DNA of 50,796 nucleotides from positions 1 to 50,796 of the forward strand of contig JAFEGM010000071.1 of the NCBI GenBank assembly GCA_018240025.1, in the 5' to 3' direction. This stretch comes from Verrucomicrobiota bacterium. Its GTDB lineage: Bacteria > Verrucomicrobiota > Verrucomicrobiia > Chthoniobacterales > SZAS-18. The position numbers and the translations under genes are program-made. Below the pieces are notes generated by a model, which worked only from the letters and a program-made list of their open reading frames with translations, ran no database searches and had not been told where the DNA came from. This document shows, in pieces, positions 42,801 to 50,770 of the stretch (position 1 is its first letter; the number at the start of each line of letters is the position of its first letter).

Positions 42801-44027
42801 ATGCTCGATCCCAAGATTCGCCCCCTGGCGGCGCAGGCCTTCCAGGAGTTTTCGCGCCACAACTTCTCGGCCGCCGAACTGCTCTGCCGCCAGCTCATCG
42901 ACGTGGCGCCGAAGCAGCCGGAAGGCTACGACCTGCTCGGCATGGTGCTGGGCAGCCTGGGGCATCGGCAGAAGGCGATCGAGGCCTTCCAGCAGGCTTT
43001 GATCGTGGCTCCGGGCTACGCGCAGGCCATGGACAATCTTTACACCGCGGCCGCCATGGACCTGCCGCCCAAGCCGCCCACGCCACGCTATCTGGTGATC
43101 AAGGCGTGGGGCTTCGGCTTCTGGGCCGATGTCGCGCACGTCCTGGCCGGACTGCTGCTCTGCGAATGCACCGGCCGCACGCCGGTCGTGCACTGGGGTG
43201 CGAACAGCCAGTTTGCCGATGACTCCGGCGCGGAAGCCTTCCGCCATTTTTTCCAGCCCGTCTCCGACGTCGAGCTGTCCTCGCTCGCCGCACAGACCGA
43301 ACTGGCGCTCTTCCCGGCCAAGTGGACGCACGAAAATCTGCTCCGCGACGACGAGAACCGGTGGGATACGACCATCCCGCGCCTCGGCGGAATCTACTAC
43401 TTCCATCGCGCCGAGCCCGTGCTGGTCAGCGACCACTTCATCGCCGTGGTCGACCTGCTGCCCTACATCCCGCGCACGCATGAGCTGCACGGCCAGCCGT
43501 TGGATCTGGTCTGGCACTATCTGGTCACCAAATACCTCAAGCCGCAGCCCGACCTGCAGGCGCGCATCGACGCCTTTGCCGCCACCCACCTCGAGGGCAA
43601 GAACGTGCAGGCCGTCCACGTGCCCGGCTCGATCACCCAGAGCGAGGAGGTCAATGCGGAGGAACTCGCCAAGCTGTACGAGCCGCTCCTGGCCGCGCTC
43701 GATCCGGCCGCGCCCATCCTGCTCCTGGCCGACGAACTGCGCACGGTGAACGAATTCAAGGCCCGCTTCGGCGAGCGCCTGATCCTGACGGACGAGGCCA
43801 CGGCCGCTCCGCCGGACACGGACGAGCGCGTCGCGCTGGGGCGCACGGCCGTCATCGATACCTTCCTGGCGCTGCGCTGCGCGCGCTTCCTCGGCCACAA
43901 CGGCTCGTACTTCTCCGCCTTCGTCAGCGTGCTCAGGAACTGGCCGCCGGGCGCCTGCCGCCTGCTCGGGCCGGCGGTGCTCAATCAACGCGACGTGCTG
44001 CTCTATCTCGATCCCCAGCCGGCCTGA
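42801..44027 (+). CDS. TPR protein with fucosyltransferase-like (GT-B) domain
   Basis: 408 residues from the ATG at 42801; a longer frame from 42714 has no domain. Residues 1-90 are helical TPR-like repeats (LLCRQLIDVAPKQPEGYDLL, AIEAFQQALIVAPGYAQAMD). From about 100 (PRYLVIKAWGFGFWADVAHV, LLCECTGRTPVVHWGANSQF) it resembles the O-/alpha-1,6-fucosyltransferase GT-B fold: the second domain has VQAVHVPGSITQSEEVNAEE, where NodZ/FUT8-type enzymes carry an H-x-R-x-x-D motif, then ILLLADELRTVNEFKARFGE and a C-terminal FLGHNGSYFSAFV. The H-x-R arginine is not present, so activity or donor may differ. It lies between murG and murC-murB. Confidence 0.72.
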   Translation: MLDPKIRPLAAQAFQEFSRHNFSAAELLCRQLIDVAPKQPEGYDLLGMVLGSLGHRQKAIEAFQQALIVAPGYAQAMDNLYTAAAMDLPPKPPTPRYLVIKAWGFGFWADVAHVLAGLLLCECTGRTPVVHWGANSQFADDSGAEAFRHFFQPVSDVELSSLAAQTELALFPAKWTHENLLRDDENRWDTTIPRLGGIYYFHRAEPVLVSDHFIAVVDLLPYIPRTHELHGQPLDLVWHYLVTKYLKPQPDLQARIDAFAATHLEGKNVQAVHVPGSITQSEEVNAEELAKLYEPLLAALDPAAPILLLADELRTVNEFKARFGERLILTDEATAAPPDTDERVALGRTAVIDTFLALRCARFLGHNGSYFSAFVSVLRNWPPGACRLLGPAVLNQRDVLLYLDPQPA

Positions 44028-44089
44028 AAGCGGGTGTGCGGGAGGTTTCGACAGCGGGCCGCTTCCGGCTACTAGTCCCGCCCCGTCCG

Positions 44090-46384
44090 ATGTCCTCCCT
44101 CGTGCCCGACCTCCATTCCGGTTCCTCCCGTCGTGTCCACCTCATCGGCGTGGCCGGCTCTGGCATGAGCGGAATTGCCGGGCTGCTCCTCGAACTCGGG
44201 CACCGGGTCAGCGGCTCGGATAAAATCGATTCCGCCGAGGTGGCGCGGCTGAAGGCGCAGGGGCTCGAGTTCCACACACCGCATCGCGCCGAGGTCGTGC
44301 GCGGGGCGGAACTGGTCGTGTATTCGTCCGCCATCAAGCCGGGCAATCCGGCCTACGACGAAGCGGTGCGCCTCGGTCTGCCGATGATCCGCCGGGCCGA
44401 CGCCCTGGCAGCCCTGCTCCGAGGCAAGCGCGGCATCGTCATCGCGGGGATGCACGGCAAGACCACGACCTCGGCCATGAGCGCGCACGTGCTCCGCCAT
44501 GCCGGGCTGCGCCCGAGCCACTACGTCGGCGCGGAAATTCCGGTGCTCGGCACGAATGCGCACTGGGACCGCGCCGGCGAGTATTTCGTCATCGAGGGCG
44601 ACGAGAGCGACGGCACGCTCGCGCTCTACGAGCCGGAGCACGCGCTCATCCTCAACATCGAGGAGGAGCATCTGGACTTCTACAAGGACCTGGCGGCCAT
44701 CGAGGCGGTCTACGGCACGCTCATCCAGCAGACCCGCGGAGTACTGTTCCATTGCGCCGACGATGCCAATACCTGCCGCGTGGCGGCGGCGCATCCGCGT
44801 CGGGTCAGCTTCGGCGCGGCCGAGTCGGCCGATTACCGCTTCACCGATCTGCGCATGGAGCGCTTCCATTCGCGCTTCGAAGTCTGGCGTCGCGGCGAGC
44901 ATCTCGGCACGGCCGTCCTCAACGTCCCCGGCGCGCACAACGTCAGCAACGCCACCGGGGTGATCGCGCTCGCCTCGGAACTCGGCGTGCCGTTCGCCAC
45001 GATCTGCTCCGCCCTCGAGAGTTTCCGCGGGGCGCGGCGGCGTTTCGAATTCCGGCATCGCGGCCCCGATTTCGCGGTGGTGGACGACTACGCGCATCAT
45101 CCTTCCGAGCTTAGGGCCACGCTCGCCACCGCCCGCAGCGGCCACGCCGGCCGCATCATCGCGCTCTTCCAGCCGCATCGCTTCACCCGCACGCTGGCGC
45201 TGAAGCACGAGTTCGGGCGGGCTTTCGCCGACGCCGACAGCGTGGTCGTGACCGATGTCTACGCGGCCAGCGAGCGCCCCATCGACGGCGTGGACGGCAC
45301 GCTCATCGTGCGCGAGGCGCAGGCGGCGGGCCATCCCGACATCCGCCACGAACCGCTGGTACGGCGGCTGCCCGCGCTGCTCGGGCCCAAGTTGCGCCCG
45401 GGCGACCTCATTCTGACGCTCGGGGCGGGCAACATCCACGAGGCCGCTCGTCAGCTCGCCTCCGACCTGCGGCACCTCGAGGTCCTGCGCGAGCTCTGCG
45501 GGGCCGATGCCGGCATCGTGCTCTACGAACCGCTTTCGCGGCACACCACGCTGCGCGTGGGCGGCCCGGCGCGATTCTGGTGCGAGCCGCACACCACCGC
45601 GGCGTTCGCCATCCTGGTGCGCTATGCGAAAGAGCAGTCGCTGCCGGTCTTCGTCATGGGCCGCGGCTCGAACCTGCTGGTGCGCGACGGCGGGATCGAC
45701 GGTCTGGTGATTCATCCGGATGGCGGCGAGTTCGACGAATTGGTGGTCGATGCGGCGCGCTGCGAGATTCGCGCCGGCGCCGGGGTGCGCTTCAAGCAGG
45801 TGGCCGGTGCGGCCGCCGCGGCGCAGATCGCCGGCTTCGAATGGATGGAAGGCATTCCCGGCGAGGTCGGCGGCGGCCTGCGCATGAATGCCGGCGCCAT
45901 GGGCGTGGAGACGTTCCAGCAGGTGGTGAGTCTGCGTGTCCTCGATGCCGACGGGTCGGTGCACGAACTCACCCCGGCCGACCTCGAGGTGCACTATCGC
46001 GACGTGCCGACCTTGAAATCGCGCTACGTGCTCAGCGCCGTCTTTCGCGGCCAGCCCGGCGAGCCCGCGGAGATTCGGCGCCTGCTCGATGCGAGCGCGC
46101 AGAAGCGTCGCACCTCCCAGCCGATCGCGGCCAGCGCCGGCTGCATTTTCAAGAATCCTTCCAGCGCCCTGCCGGCCGGCAAACTGATCGACGAACTCGG
46201 GCTGAAGGACAGCCATGTCGGTCCCGCCCGCGTCTCGACGGTGCACGGGAACTTCATCGTCAACGAAGGCGCCGCCAGCGCCCGCGAGGTCCTCCAGCTG
46301 ATCGCACAACTCCAGGCCAAGGCTCGCTCCGAGCGTGGCATCGAACTGCAGACCGAGGTGCAGATCGTGGGCGTGGATGGGTGA
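44090..46384 (+). CDS. murC-murB: Fused MurC-MurB (UDP-MurNAc:L-Ala ligase / UDP-GlcNAc-enolpyruvate reductase)
   Basis: 764 residues. MurC part (about 1-460): VHLIGVAGSGMSGIAGLLLE, ATP loop GMHGKTTTSAMSAHVLRHAG (about 120-139), EGDESDGTL, LNIEEEHLDFY, GAHNVSNATG and DDYAHHPSELRATLATARSG. MurB part (about 470-764): TTLRVGGPARFW, FVMGRGSNLLVRDGGIDGLV, the FAD site GIPGEVGGGLRMNAGAMGVE, HYRDVPTLKSRYVL, the catalytic Ser in ASAGCIFKNPSS (about 680), and the KLIDELGLKDSHVGPARVST tail (type I arrangement). It makes UDP-MurNAc and then adds L-Ala in the cytoplasm. ATG at 44090 gives the normal MurC N-terminus. No stop or shift lies between domains. Confidence 0.95.
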   Translation: MSSLVPDLHSGSSRRVHLIGVAGSGMSGIAGLLLELGHRVSGSDKIDSAEVARLKAQGLEFHTPHRAEVVRGAELVVYSSAIKPGNPAYDEAVRLGLPMIRRADALAALLRGKRGIVIAGMHGKTTTSAMSAHVLRHAGLRPSHYVGAEIPVLGTNAHWDRAGEYFVIEGDESDGTLALYEPEHALILNIEEEHLDFYKDLAAIEAVYGTLIQQTRGVLFHCADDANTCRVAAAHPRRVSFGAAESADYRFTDLRMERFHSRFEVWRRGEHLGTAVLNVPGAHNVSNATGVIALASELGVPFATICSALESFRGARRRFEFRHRGPDFAVVDDYAHHPSELRATLATARSGHAGRIIALFQPHRFTRTLALKHEFGRAFADADSVVVTDVYAASERPIDGVDGTLIVREAQAAGHPDIRHEPLVRRLPALLGPKLRPGDLILTLGAGNIHEAARQLASDLRHLEVLRELCGADAGIVLYEPLSRHTTLRVGGPARFWCEPHTTAAFAILVRYAKEQSLPVFVMGRGSNLLVRDGGIDGLVIHPDGGEFDELVVDAARCEIRAGAGVRFKQVAGAAAAAQIAGFEWMEGIPGEVGGGLRMNAGAMGVETFQQVVSLRVLDADGSVHELTPADLEVHYRDVPTLKSRYVLSAVFRGQPGEPAEIRRLLDASAQKRRTSQPIAASAGCIFKNPSSALPAGKLIDELGLKDSHVGPARVSTVHGNFIVNEGAASAREVLQLIAQLQAKARSERGIELQTEVQIVGVDG

Positions 46385-46471
46385 TGTGCAGACGCCCCGC
46401 GCGCTCCTCGCGGCCAACGAAAAGCCGGGCGCGGCGCGTGGCCGGGCCCGGCGGGAAGCAGCGGCGGTGGC

Positions 46472-47134
46472 TTAGAAGCGATAGCGCACGCCGAAGGTGT
46501 AGAGCCACGGATCGACCTTCACCTCGGTCACGCGGGCGCCGTTGAGCGTCACGTCCGAGCGCAGATACATGCGTTTGACGTCGAAGTTCAGCACCCACCG
46601 CTTGGTGAGGTGCCACTCCACGCCCGCCTGGCCGGCGGGACCGGCGCTGAAGCTGTCGAGCTTGAGGTTATTGATGAGATGGCCGCGGATGAAGGTCATG
46701 TTCACGCCGGCTCCGATGTAGAAGCGAACAGGCCCCAGCGGCGGGAGGGTGTAGCGGAAGAGCAGCGTGGGCGGCAGGTGGTTGAGATGGCCGAGGCGCA
46801 CGCCGTTGGAGGAGACCGAGTGGCGCTGCGGAATCGTCAGCACGAGCTCGGCAGCGCAGTTCTTGGTGAAGTTGTACATCACGTCGAGCTCCGGCATCCA
46901 CTTGCTCTCGACCGTGACCGGCACCTGCCGATTCGAGGAGCCGTTGACGGGGTCGAGGTAGGTCGCGCCGAGCCGGAGCGACCAGGGCCCGGGCTCCGGG
47001 CTGGGTTGAAGGACGGTGGCGGCGGTCTTGCCATCCATGGCCTTGGGGGCGGGTTCGGCCGCGGCGACAAAGGCGGGCGCAGCGAGGCAGGCAAGAGCGG
47101 CGAGCGAGGTGGTGAGCGTGCGAATGGAGTTCAT
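46472..47134 (-). CDS. ompW: OmpW-family outer membrane protein
   Basis: 220 residues. Signal peptide MNSIRTLTTSLAALACLAAP, cleaved after AFVAAA. The mature part starts with the SLRLGATYLDP strand and has the OmpW-like pattern WMPELDVMYNFTKNCAAELV, LPPTLLFRYTLPPLGPVRFY, IGAGVNMTFI and a final strand LYTFGVRYRF ending in the terminal Phe used for BAM recognition. An eight-stranded barrel transporting small hydrophobic molecules is the family expectation. ATG at 47134. The upstream 200 bases hold a hairpin and a tiny candidate gene, then the ECF sigma operon on the same strand. Confidence 0.9.
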   Translation of the reverse strand: MNSIRTLTTSLAALACLAAPAFVAAAEPAPKAMDGKTAATVLQPSPEPGPWSLRLGATYLDPVNGSSNRQVPVTVESKWMPELDVMYNFTKNCAAELVLTIPQRHSVSSNGVRLGHLNHLPPTLLFRYTLPPLGPVRFYIGAGVNMTFIRGHLINNLKLDSFSAGPAGQAGVEWHLTKRWVLNFDVKRMYLRSDVTLNGARVTEVKVDPWLYTFGVRYRF

Positions 47135-47191
47135 GTGCGGGTGGATGACCTACGGGTCGTCCCCAGTTTCGCGCCCAACCCTCGGCAGGCT

Positions 47192-47214
47192 TCCCGCCGC
47201 TTGGCGGGAGTTTT
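47192..47214 (+). terminator. Strong hairpin TCCCGCC-gctt-GGCGGGA then TTTT
   Basis: A 7-bp GC stem, tetraloop and, one base later, four T residues on the + strand. By orientation it would end + strand transcripts, yet the nearest genes on both sides (ompW, and the sigma operon) are on the - strand. It may therefore act in the ompW leader, or stop antisense reading. Confidence 0.5.
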
Positions 47215-47228
47215 CCGAATCTTGCAAA

Positions 47229-47303
47229 TCAGCGGCTGGCGCGCGGCCGAAACAATTCCAGCACGAGCCCGAACAGCCGCAGGAGCAGTCGAAGCGGTGA
47301 CAT
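47229..47303 (-). CDS. Possible 24-residue hydrophobic peptide
   Basis: A short frame reading MSPLRLLLRLFGLVLELFRP plus RASR, starting 30 bases after the stop of the putative anti-sigma gene on the same strand. Leu-rich and amphipathic, like many small membrane peptides. There is no ribosome-binding site of note, and such a frame can arise by chance in GC-rich DNA. Confidence 0.25.
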   Translation of the reverse strand: MSPLRLLLRLFGLVLELFRPRASR

Positions 47304-47333
47304 GGCGAAATCTTCGGACGGAGAAAGGCGGGC

Positions 47334-47996
47334 TCAGCGCGACTCTTCGGCGAGCTGCCGCTGGAGCGACTGCAGTTCGCGCCGCTCCGGGGCATACCGG
47401 GTGTCGATCGCCTCGAGCTGCGCCCGCGTTTGCTGGACGAAGGCCGCCGCCCAGAGCGTGGCGAGAAGCAGGTAGCCGGCGGGTGGCGAATCGACGAGCC
47501 GGAAGAGCACGACGACCCACAGCCCGGCCGCGACCCAGACCGGCACCAAGCCGCGCAGGACGACGGACCGTGCGTGAGAGATCTGGAACTCCAGCCGAGC
47601 CAGCGATCGCTGGATCTCGCCGCGCAGGTCGGCGTCAAAGGTCTCGCCGGCTTGGGCGAGGGTGTGGCGAGCCCGCCGCAGATAGGCCGCAAAGTAGAAC
47701 CAGATCGCCCCCGCGACGAGGAGCGCTGGCACCTCCCAGCGCCCGACTTCCGTGCGGATCCAGCCGGCCAGCCAGCCGCTGCGGTCCGGTGCGAAGGCCA
47801 GCAGCGCCGCGACGACGAGCATGAGCAGTCCGCAGGCGAGGCCGAGGGCGATTTCCCAGCGGTAGCGCGTGATGGCGCGGCGTTCGCTGGCCGCATTGCG
47901 ACCCTGCACCAGTTGAAGCAGAGCGGATTCGTCGAGAGCGTAGAGCGGGGACTGGCGCTGGGCATCCCAGACGCGCTGGAGTTGATCAAGGTTCAT
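47334..47996 (-). CDS. Four-helix membrane protein, putative anti-sigma partner of the ECF sigma
   Basis: 220 residues. N-terminal cytoplasmic helix (MNLDQLQRVWDAQRQSPLYA, then ESALLQLVQGRNAASERRAI) followed by four membrane helices (about 50-68, 84-103, 140-160, 165-185) and a C-terminal coiled-coil (RAQLEAIDTRYAPERRELQS). The start codon at 47996 overlaps the sigma-factor coding end by 11 bases, the standard arrangement for sigma/anti-sigma pairs. The usual zinc-binding HxxxCxxC anti-sigma motif and single helix are absent, so assignment as anti-sigma is by context. It may instead be a sensor with the N-terminal segment contacting the sigma. Confidence 0.72.
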   Translation of the reverse strand: MNLDQLQRVWDAQRQSPLYALDESALLQLVQGRNAASERRAITRYRWEIALGLACGLLMLVVAALLAFAPDRSGWLAGWIRTEVGRWEVPALLVAGAIWFYFAAYLRRARHTLAQAGETFDADLRGEIQRSLARLEFQISHARSVVLRGLVPVWVAAGLWVVVLFRLVDSPPAGYLLLATLWAAAFVQQTRAQLEAIDTRYAPERRELQSLQRQLAEESR

Positions 47997-48522
47997 GACG
48001 GAAGTGGGCTTGGGCGAGTTGGCTGAGTTGTTGTTTGAGGCGGTGCAGGCGGACGCCGATGTGGCTCTCGGACAGACCCAGGGTCTCCGACATCTCGCGG
48101 TAGCTGAGGCCGTCGAGCAGCAGGAGCGCGAGAGCGCGGTCGACCGACTCGAGCTGCGCGAGCTGCTCATAGAGCCACTCGAGGCGCGGATCGGGCTTCG
48201 TCGCGGAGGTCAGCGCCGGCAGCGCCTGCGCCATCTCTTCGCTCCGCCGCTGCTCGCGCCAGGCCCGCCGCGACCAGGCGAGGGCGGTGTTGAGCGCGAC
48301 CCGGTAGATCCAGGTCGTCTCGGCCGATTCGCCGCGATAGCGCGGGAGCGAGTTCCAGAGCTGGGTCGCGATCTCCTGGAAGAGATCGTCCTGATCGCTG
48401 GCCGCACGGGCATGCGCGCGCACCACCTTGAAGATCAGCCCGCGATGTCGCCCGAGCCATTCCTGGAACAGCTGGAGTCGCTCGGAGTCGGTCATCGGCA
48501 GGGCCATGGTCTTCGGAGGCAT
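47986..48522 (-). CDS. ECF-type RNA polymerase sigma factor
   Basis: 178 residues. Sigma region 2 is QEWLGRHRGLIFKVVRAHAR, DQDDLFQEIATQLWNSLPRY and TWIYRVALNTALAWSRR; region 4 is VDRALALLLLDGLSYREMSE and TLGLSESHIGVRLHRLKQQL. No region 3, as expected. It directs stress or envelope gene expression. Possible starts are ATG at 48522 or internal ATGs (48507, 48495); the last, MTDSERLQL, starts nearest the conserved region. It is the first gene of an operon with the overlapping membrane protein. The ompW gene next on this strand is a plausible target. Confidence 0.92.
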   Translation of the reverse strand: MPPKTMALPMTDSERLQLFQEWLGRHRGLIFKVVRAHARAASDQDDLFQEIATQLWNSLPRYRGESAETTWIYRVALNTALAWSRRAWREQRRSEEMAQALPALTSATKPDPRLEWLYEQLAQLESVDRALALLLLDGLSYREMSETLGLSESHIGVRLHRLKQQLSQLAQAHFRHEP

Positions 48523-48632
48523 TGGTTGCCGACCCCGTCCGATTCCTTACAAAAAACTGCCCGGCCTGTCGCCGGTCGAGTCCGCGCGTTTTCGCATTGA
48601 GCCGCAACCCCGGGCCGGATAGGAAATGCGCC

Positions 48633-49049
48633 ATGTCTCTCTCCCCCGCTCAAGTCGCCCGCCGCTGGTTCGAGGAAGTGTGGGATCGGCGCAATGCCGA
48701 CGTCATCTTCGAGCTGCTGTCCGAGGACGCGCTCGGCCACATGGCCCATGCCGATTTCGTGGGCCCGCAGGGCTTTCACGAGGCGTGGCAGCACTTCCTC
48801 GCGCTCATGCCGGACATGCGGGTCACGGCCGAGGCGATCGTCTCGGAGGGCGAGCACGCGGTGATCCGCTGGCGCATCGCTGGCTGCGCCACCGGCGAGG
48901 GATTCGGCCTCAAAGCCACGCAGGCCGCGGTCAACTTCCGCGGGATGACGTGGATGCACTGCCGCGACGGCCGCATCGTCGAGGCTTGGGACAGCTGGAA
49001 CCAGGGCGAAGTCTTCGCCCAACTGCAGGCCGGCGGGCCGGTCGCCTAA
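48633..49049 (+). CDS. SnoaL-like (NTF2-fold) ester-cyclase family protein
   Basis: 138 residues. NTF2-like pattern VARRWFEEVWDRRNADVIFE, HADFVGPQGFHEAWQHFLAL, FPDM-type MPDMRVTAEAIVSEGEHAVI, RWRIAGCATGEGFGLKATQA and WDSWNQGEVFAQLQ, matching SnoaL-like ester cyclases widespread in bacteria. The cone-shaped fold binds small molecules; the substrate and reaction are unknown. ATG at 48633 has a ribosome-binding-like AGGA nine bases upstream (taggaaatgcgcc), one of the few in this window. It is convergent with the FAH gene after 10 bases. Confidence 0.85.
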   Translation: MSLSPAQVARRWFEEVWDRRNADVIFELLSEDALGHMAHADFVGPQGFHEAWQHFLALMPDMRVTAEAIVSEGEHAVIRWRIAGCATGEGFGLKATQAAVNFRGMTWMHCRDGRIVEAWDSWNQGEVFAQLQAGGPVA

Positions 49050-49059
49050 CAGACCGCCA

Positions 49060-49833
49060 TCACTCGGCGGCGACCGTCACGCGCAAGGGCGCGAAGTGGC
49101 CGATCCGCACCTCGATCTGATCGCCCGCCTTGATGTTGCCCACGCCCGCAGGAGTGCCGGTGATGATGACGTCGCCGGGCTTCAGCGTGGTGCCGCGGGA
49201 GATGAAGGCGATCATCTCCGCCGGCGGGAAGATCATCTCGCCCGTGCGTCCGTTCTGGCGCAATTCGCCGTTCAACTCCAACTGCACGGGGATGTCGGCC
49301 ACCTCGGCGCCGACATACACGAACGGACCGACCGGTGTGAACGTGTCGAAGCCCTTCGCGCGGGCAAACTGTCCTTCCGAGTCCTGCAGCGTGCGGTCGG
49401 TGATGTCGAGCGCGCTGCTGTAGCCGAAGACGTGCTCCAGCGCCTGCTCGCGGCTGACGTTCTTCGCCTCGCGGCCGATCACGATGGCCAGCTCCGCCTC
49501 GTAGTCGATGCGGTGCTCGGGGAACGGCAGCACGACTGTGCCGCCATCGGCCAGCAGCGAGCTGGGCGCCTCCAGCCAGGTGAGGGGCGTCTTCGGCGCC
49601 ACCTTGTTCCGCTCCCGCGCGTGGTCGTGGTAGTTCAGGCCCACCGCCACGATCTTGCTCGGCTGCACGGGAACGCCCACCCGCAGCGCGGAGAGCGCAA
49701 TCGGCTCGCGCCGATCGTCGAGGACGGCGCCTTCCCACGGCGGACCCGCCAACGGCTGGACGCGCCCGTCGCCCAGAACCTCGCCGTGAAATCCGCTCCC
49801 GTCCGCCGCGTGGAAATAGCCGTAGGTCTTCAT
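49060..49833 (-). CDS. Fumarylacetoacetate hydrolase (FAH) family enzyme
   Basis: 257 residues from the ATG at 49833; an upstream ATG at 49869 adds 12. C-terminal FAH domain: IVAVGLNYHDHARERNKVAP, the metal-ligand segments RIDYEAELAIVIGREAKNVS (Glu-x-Glu) and SALDITDRTLQDSEGQFARA (Asp), KGFDTFTPVGPFV, and GDVIITGTPAGVGNIKAGDQ. Small FAH proteins of this length act as acylpyruvate hydrolases, oxaloacetate decarboxylases or 2-oxo-hept-diene-dioate isomerases; a specific function is not assigned. No degradation operon is nearby. It is divergent from the DUF2270 gene. Confidence 0.9.
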   Translation of the reverse strand: MKTYGYFHAADGSGFHGEVLGDGRVQPLAGPPWEGAVLDDRREPIALSALRVGVPVQPSKIVAVGLNYHDHARERNKVAPKTPLTWLEAPSSLLADGGTVVLPFPEHRIDYEAELAIVIGREAKNVSREQALEHVFGYSSALDITDRTLQDSEGQFARAKGFDTFTPVGPFVYVGAEVADIPVQLELNGELRQNGRTGEMIFPPAEMIAFISRGTTLKPGDVIITGTPAGVGNIKAGDQIEVRIGHFAPLRVTVAAE

Positions 49834-49963
49834 CGTCCGAAACCACGCCGCGAAGCCGCCTTCCGTCAAAGGCTGCCTCAGCCGCCGCTTCCCAGCCCAT
49901 CCGGGCCCGGGCCGCGCGGGCAGCTTGTTTCCACCGGGCCGCGCGACATAGTGAACGAGCGCC

Positions 49964-50683
49964 GTGTCCCAGCCGCACCCTCCTCCATCGCCCAGCAGTC
50001 CGCCGAGCAGTCCGCCCTACAGCGACATGTTCTACGCGAACGTGATGTCGCACTTCTACCGGGGGGAGCTCGGGCGCATCATGATGTGGCGACAGCGCCT
50101 CGACGTCACCACGACCTGGGCGCTGACCTCGACCACCACGCTCTTTACGGTCGCGTTCTCGTTTCCCGCCGTCCCGCACCTGATCTTTTTTTTCAATCTC
50201 GTGGTGGTCACGATGATGCTTTGGATCGAGGCGCGGCGGTACCGCTTTTACGACGCCTACCGCGCCCGCGTGCGCATGCTGGAGGCGCATTTCATCATGC
50301 CGGTGGTGATGCAGAACACCGAGTTGCTGGAGGGCGAATGGCGCAAGCTCATCGCCCAGGACCTCCTGCTCCCGAGCTACAAGATCAGCTGGCTGGAAGC
50401 CGTCGCGCGTCGGCTTAAGCGGAATTACGTCTTCGTCTACGTCGTCATCCTCGTCGGCTGGACGGTGAAGATCGTCGTCCACGCGCCCACCGGCGTACCC
50501 ATCGGCACGCTCCGGGCGTTCTACGATCTCATGGCGGTCGGCCGCCTGCCCAGCTGGCCGGTGGCCGCCGTCTTCATCATCACCGTCGTGGCCATCGTGG
50601 CGATGGTGGTCTGGCTCGCGCGCCGCGGCGACAGCGAGGTGCACGAGTTCGGCGAGCGGAATCGGGAGAGGTGGAAGATTTAG
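49964..50683 (+). CDS. DUF2270 membrane protein
   Basis: 239 residues with a GTG start, or 218 from the ATG at 50027 (residue 22), which begins the conserved part. MSHFYRGELGRIMMWRQRLD and TTTWALTSTTTLFTVAFSFP, then WIEARRYRFYDAYRARVRML, fit DUF2270 (predicted integral membrane proteins). Helices at about 50-70, 75-95, 153-173 and 195-220. The N-terminal 20 residues are a Ser/Pro-rich stretch and may not be translated. Function unknown. The charged C-terminus (RRGDSEVHEFGERNRERWKI) is likely cytoplasmic. Confidence 0.88.
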   Translation: MSQPHPPPSPSSPPSSPPYSDMFYANVMSHFYRGELGRIMMWRQRLDVTTTWALTSTTTLFTVAFSFPAVPHLIFFFNLVVVTMMLWIEARRYRFYDAYRARVRMLEAHFIMPVVMQNTELLEGEWRKLIAQDLLLPSYKISWLEAVARRLKRNYVFVYVVILVGWTVKIVVHAPTGVPIGTLRAFYDLMAVGRLPSWPVAAVFIITVVAIVAMVVWLARRGDSEVHEFGERNRERWKI

Positions 50684-50742
50684 CCGCGAGTTGGGCGGGA
50701 CGCGGGGCGGGAATCTTGGCGGGAAGCGTGGATCGGGCGAAG

Positions 50743-50770
50743 AAACTCGAAGCTCGAAACTCGAAACTCG
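50743..50770. repeat. Heptanucleotide repeat aaactcg x4
   Basis: Units aaactcg, aagctcg, aaactcg, aaactcg in the last non-coding stretch, about 60 bases after the DUF2270 stop. No gene is visible in 50684-50796. Just upstream, the string ggcggga recurs three times. Confidence 0.7.

Noticed and set aside
44072..46417. A 781-codon minus-strand frame opposite MurC-MurB
   Set aside because: Shadow of a strongly coding + strand gene with complete catalytic motifs.
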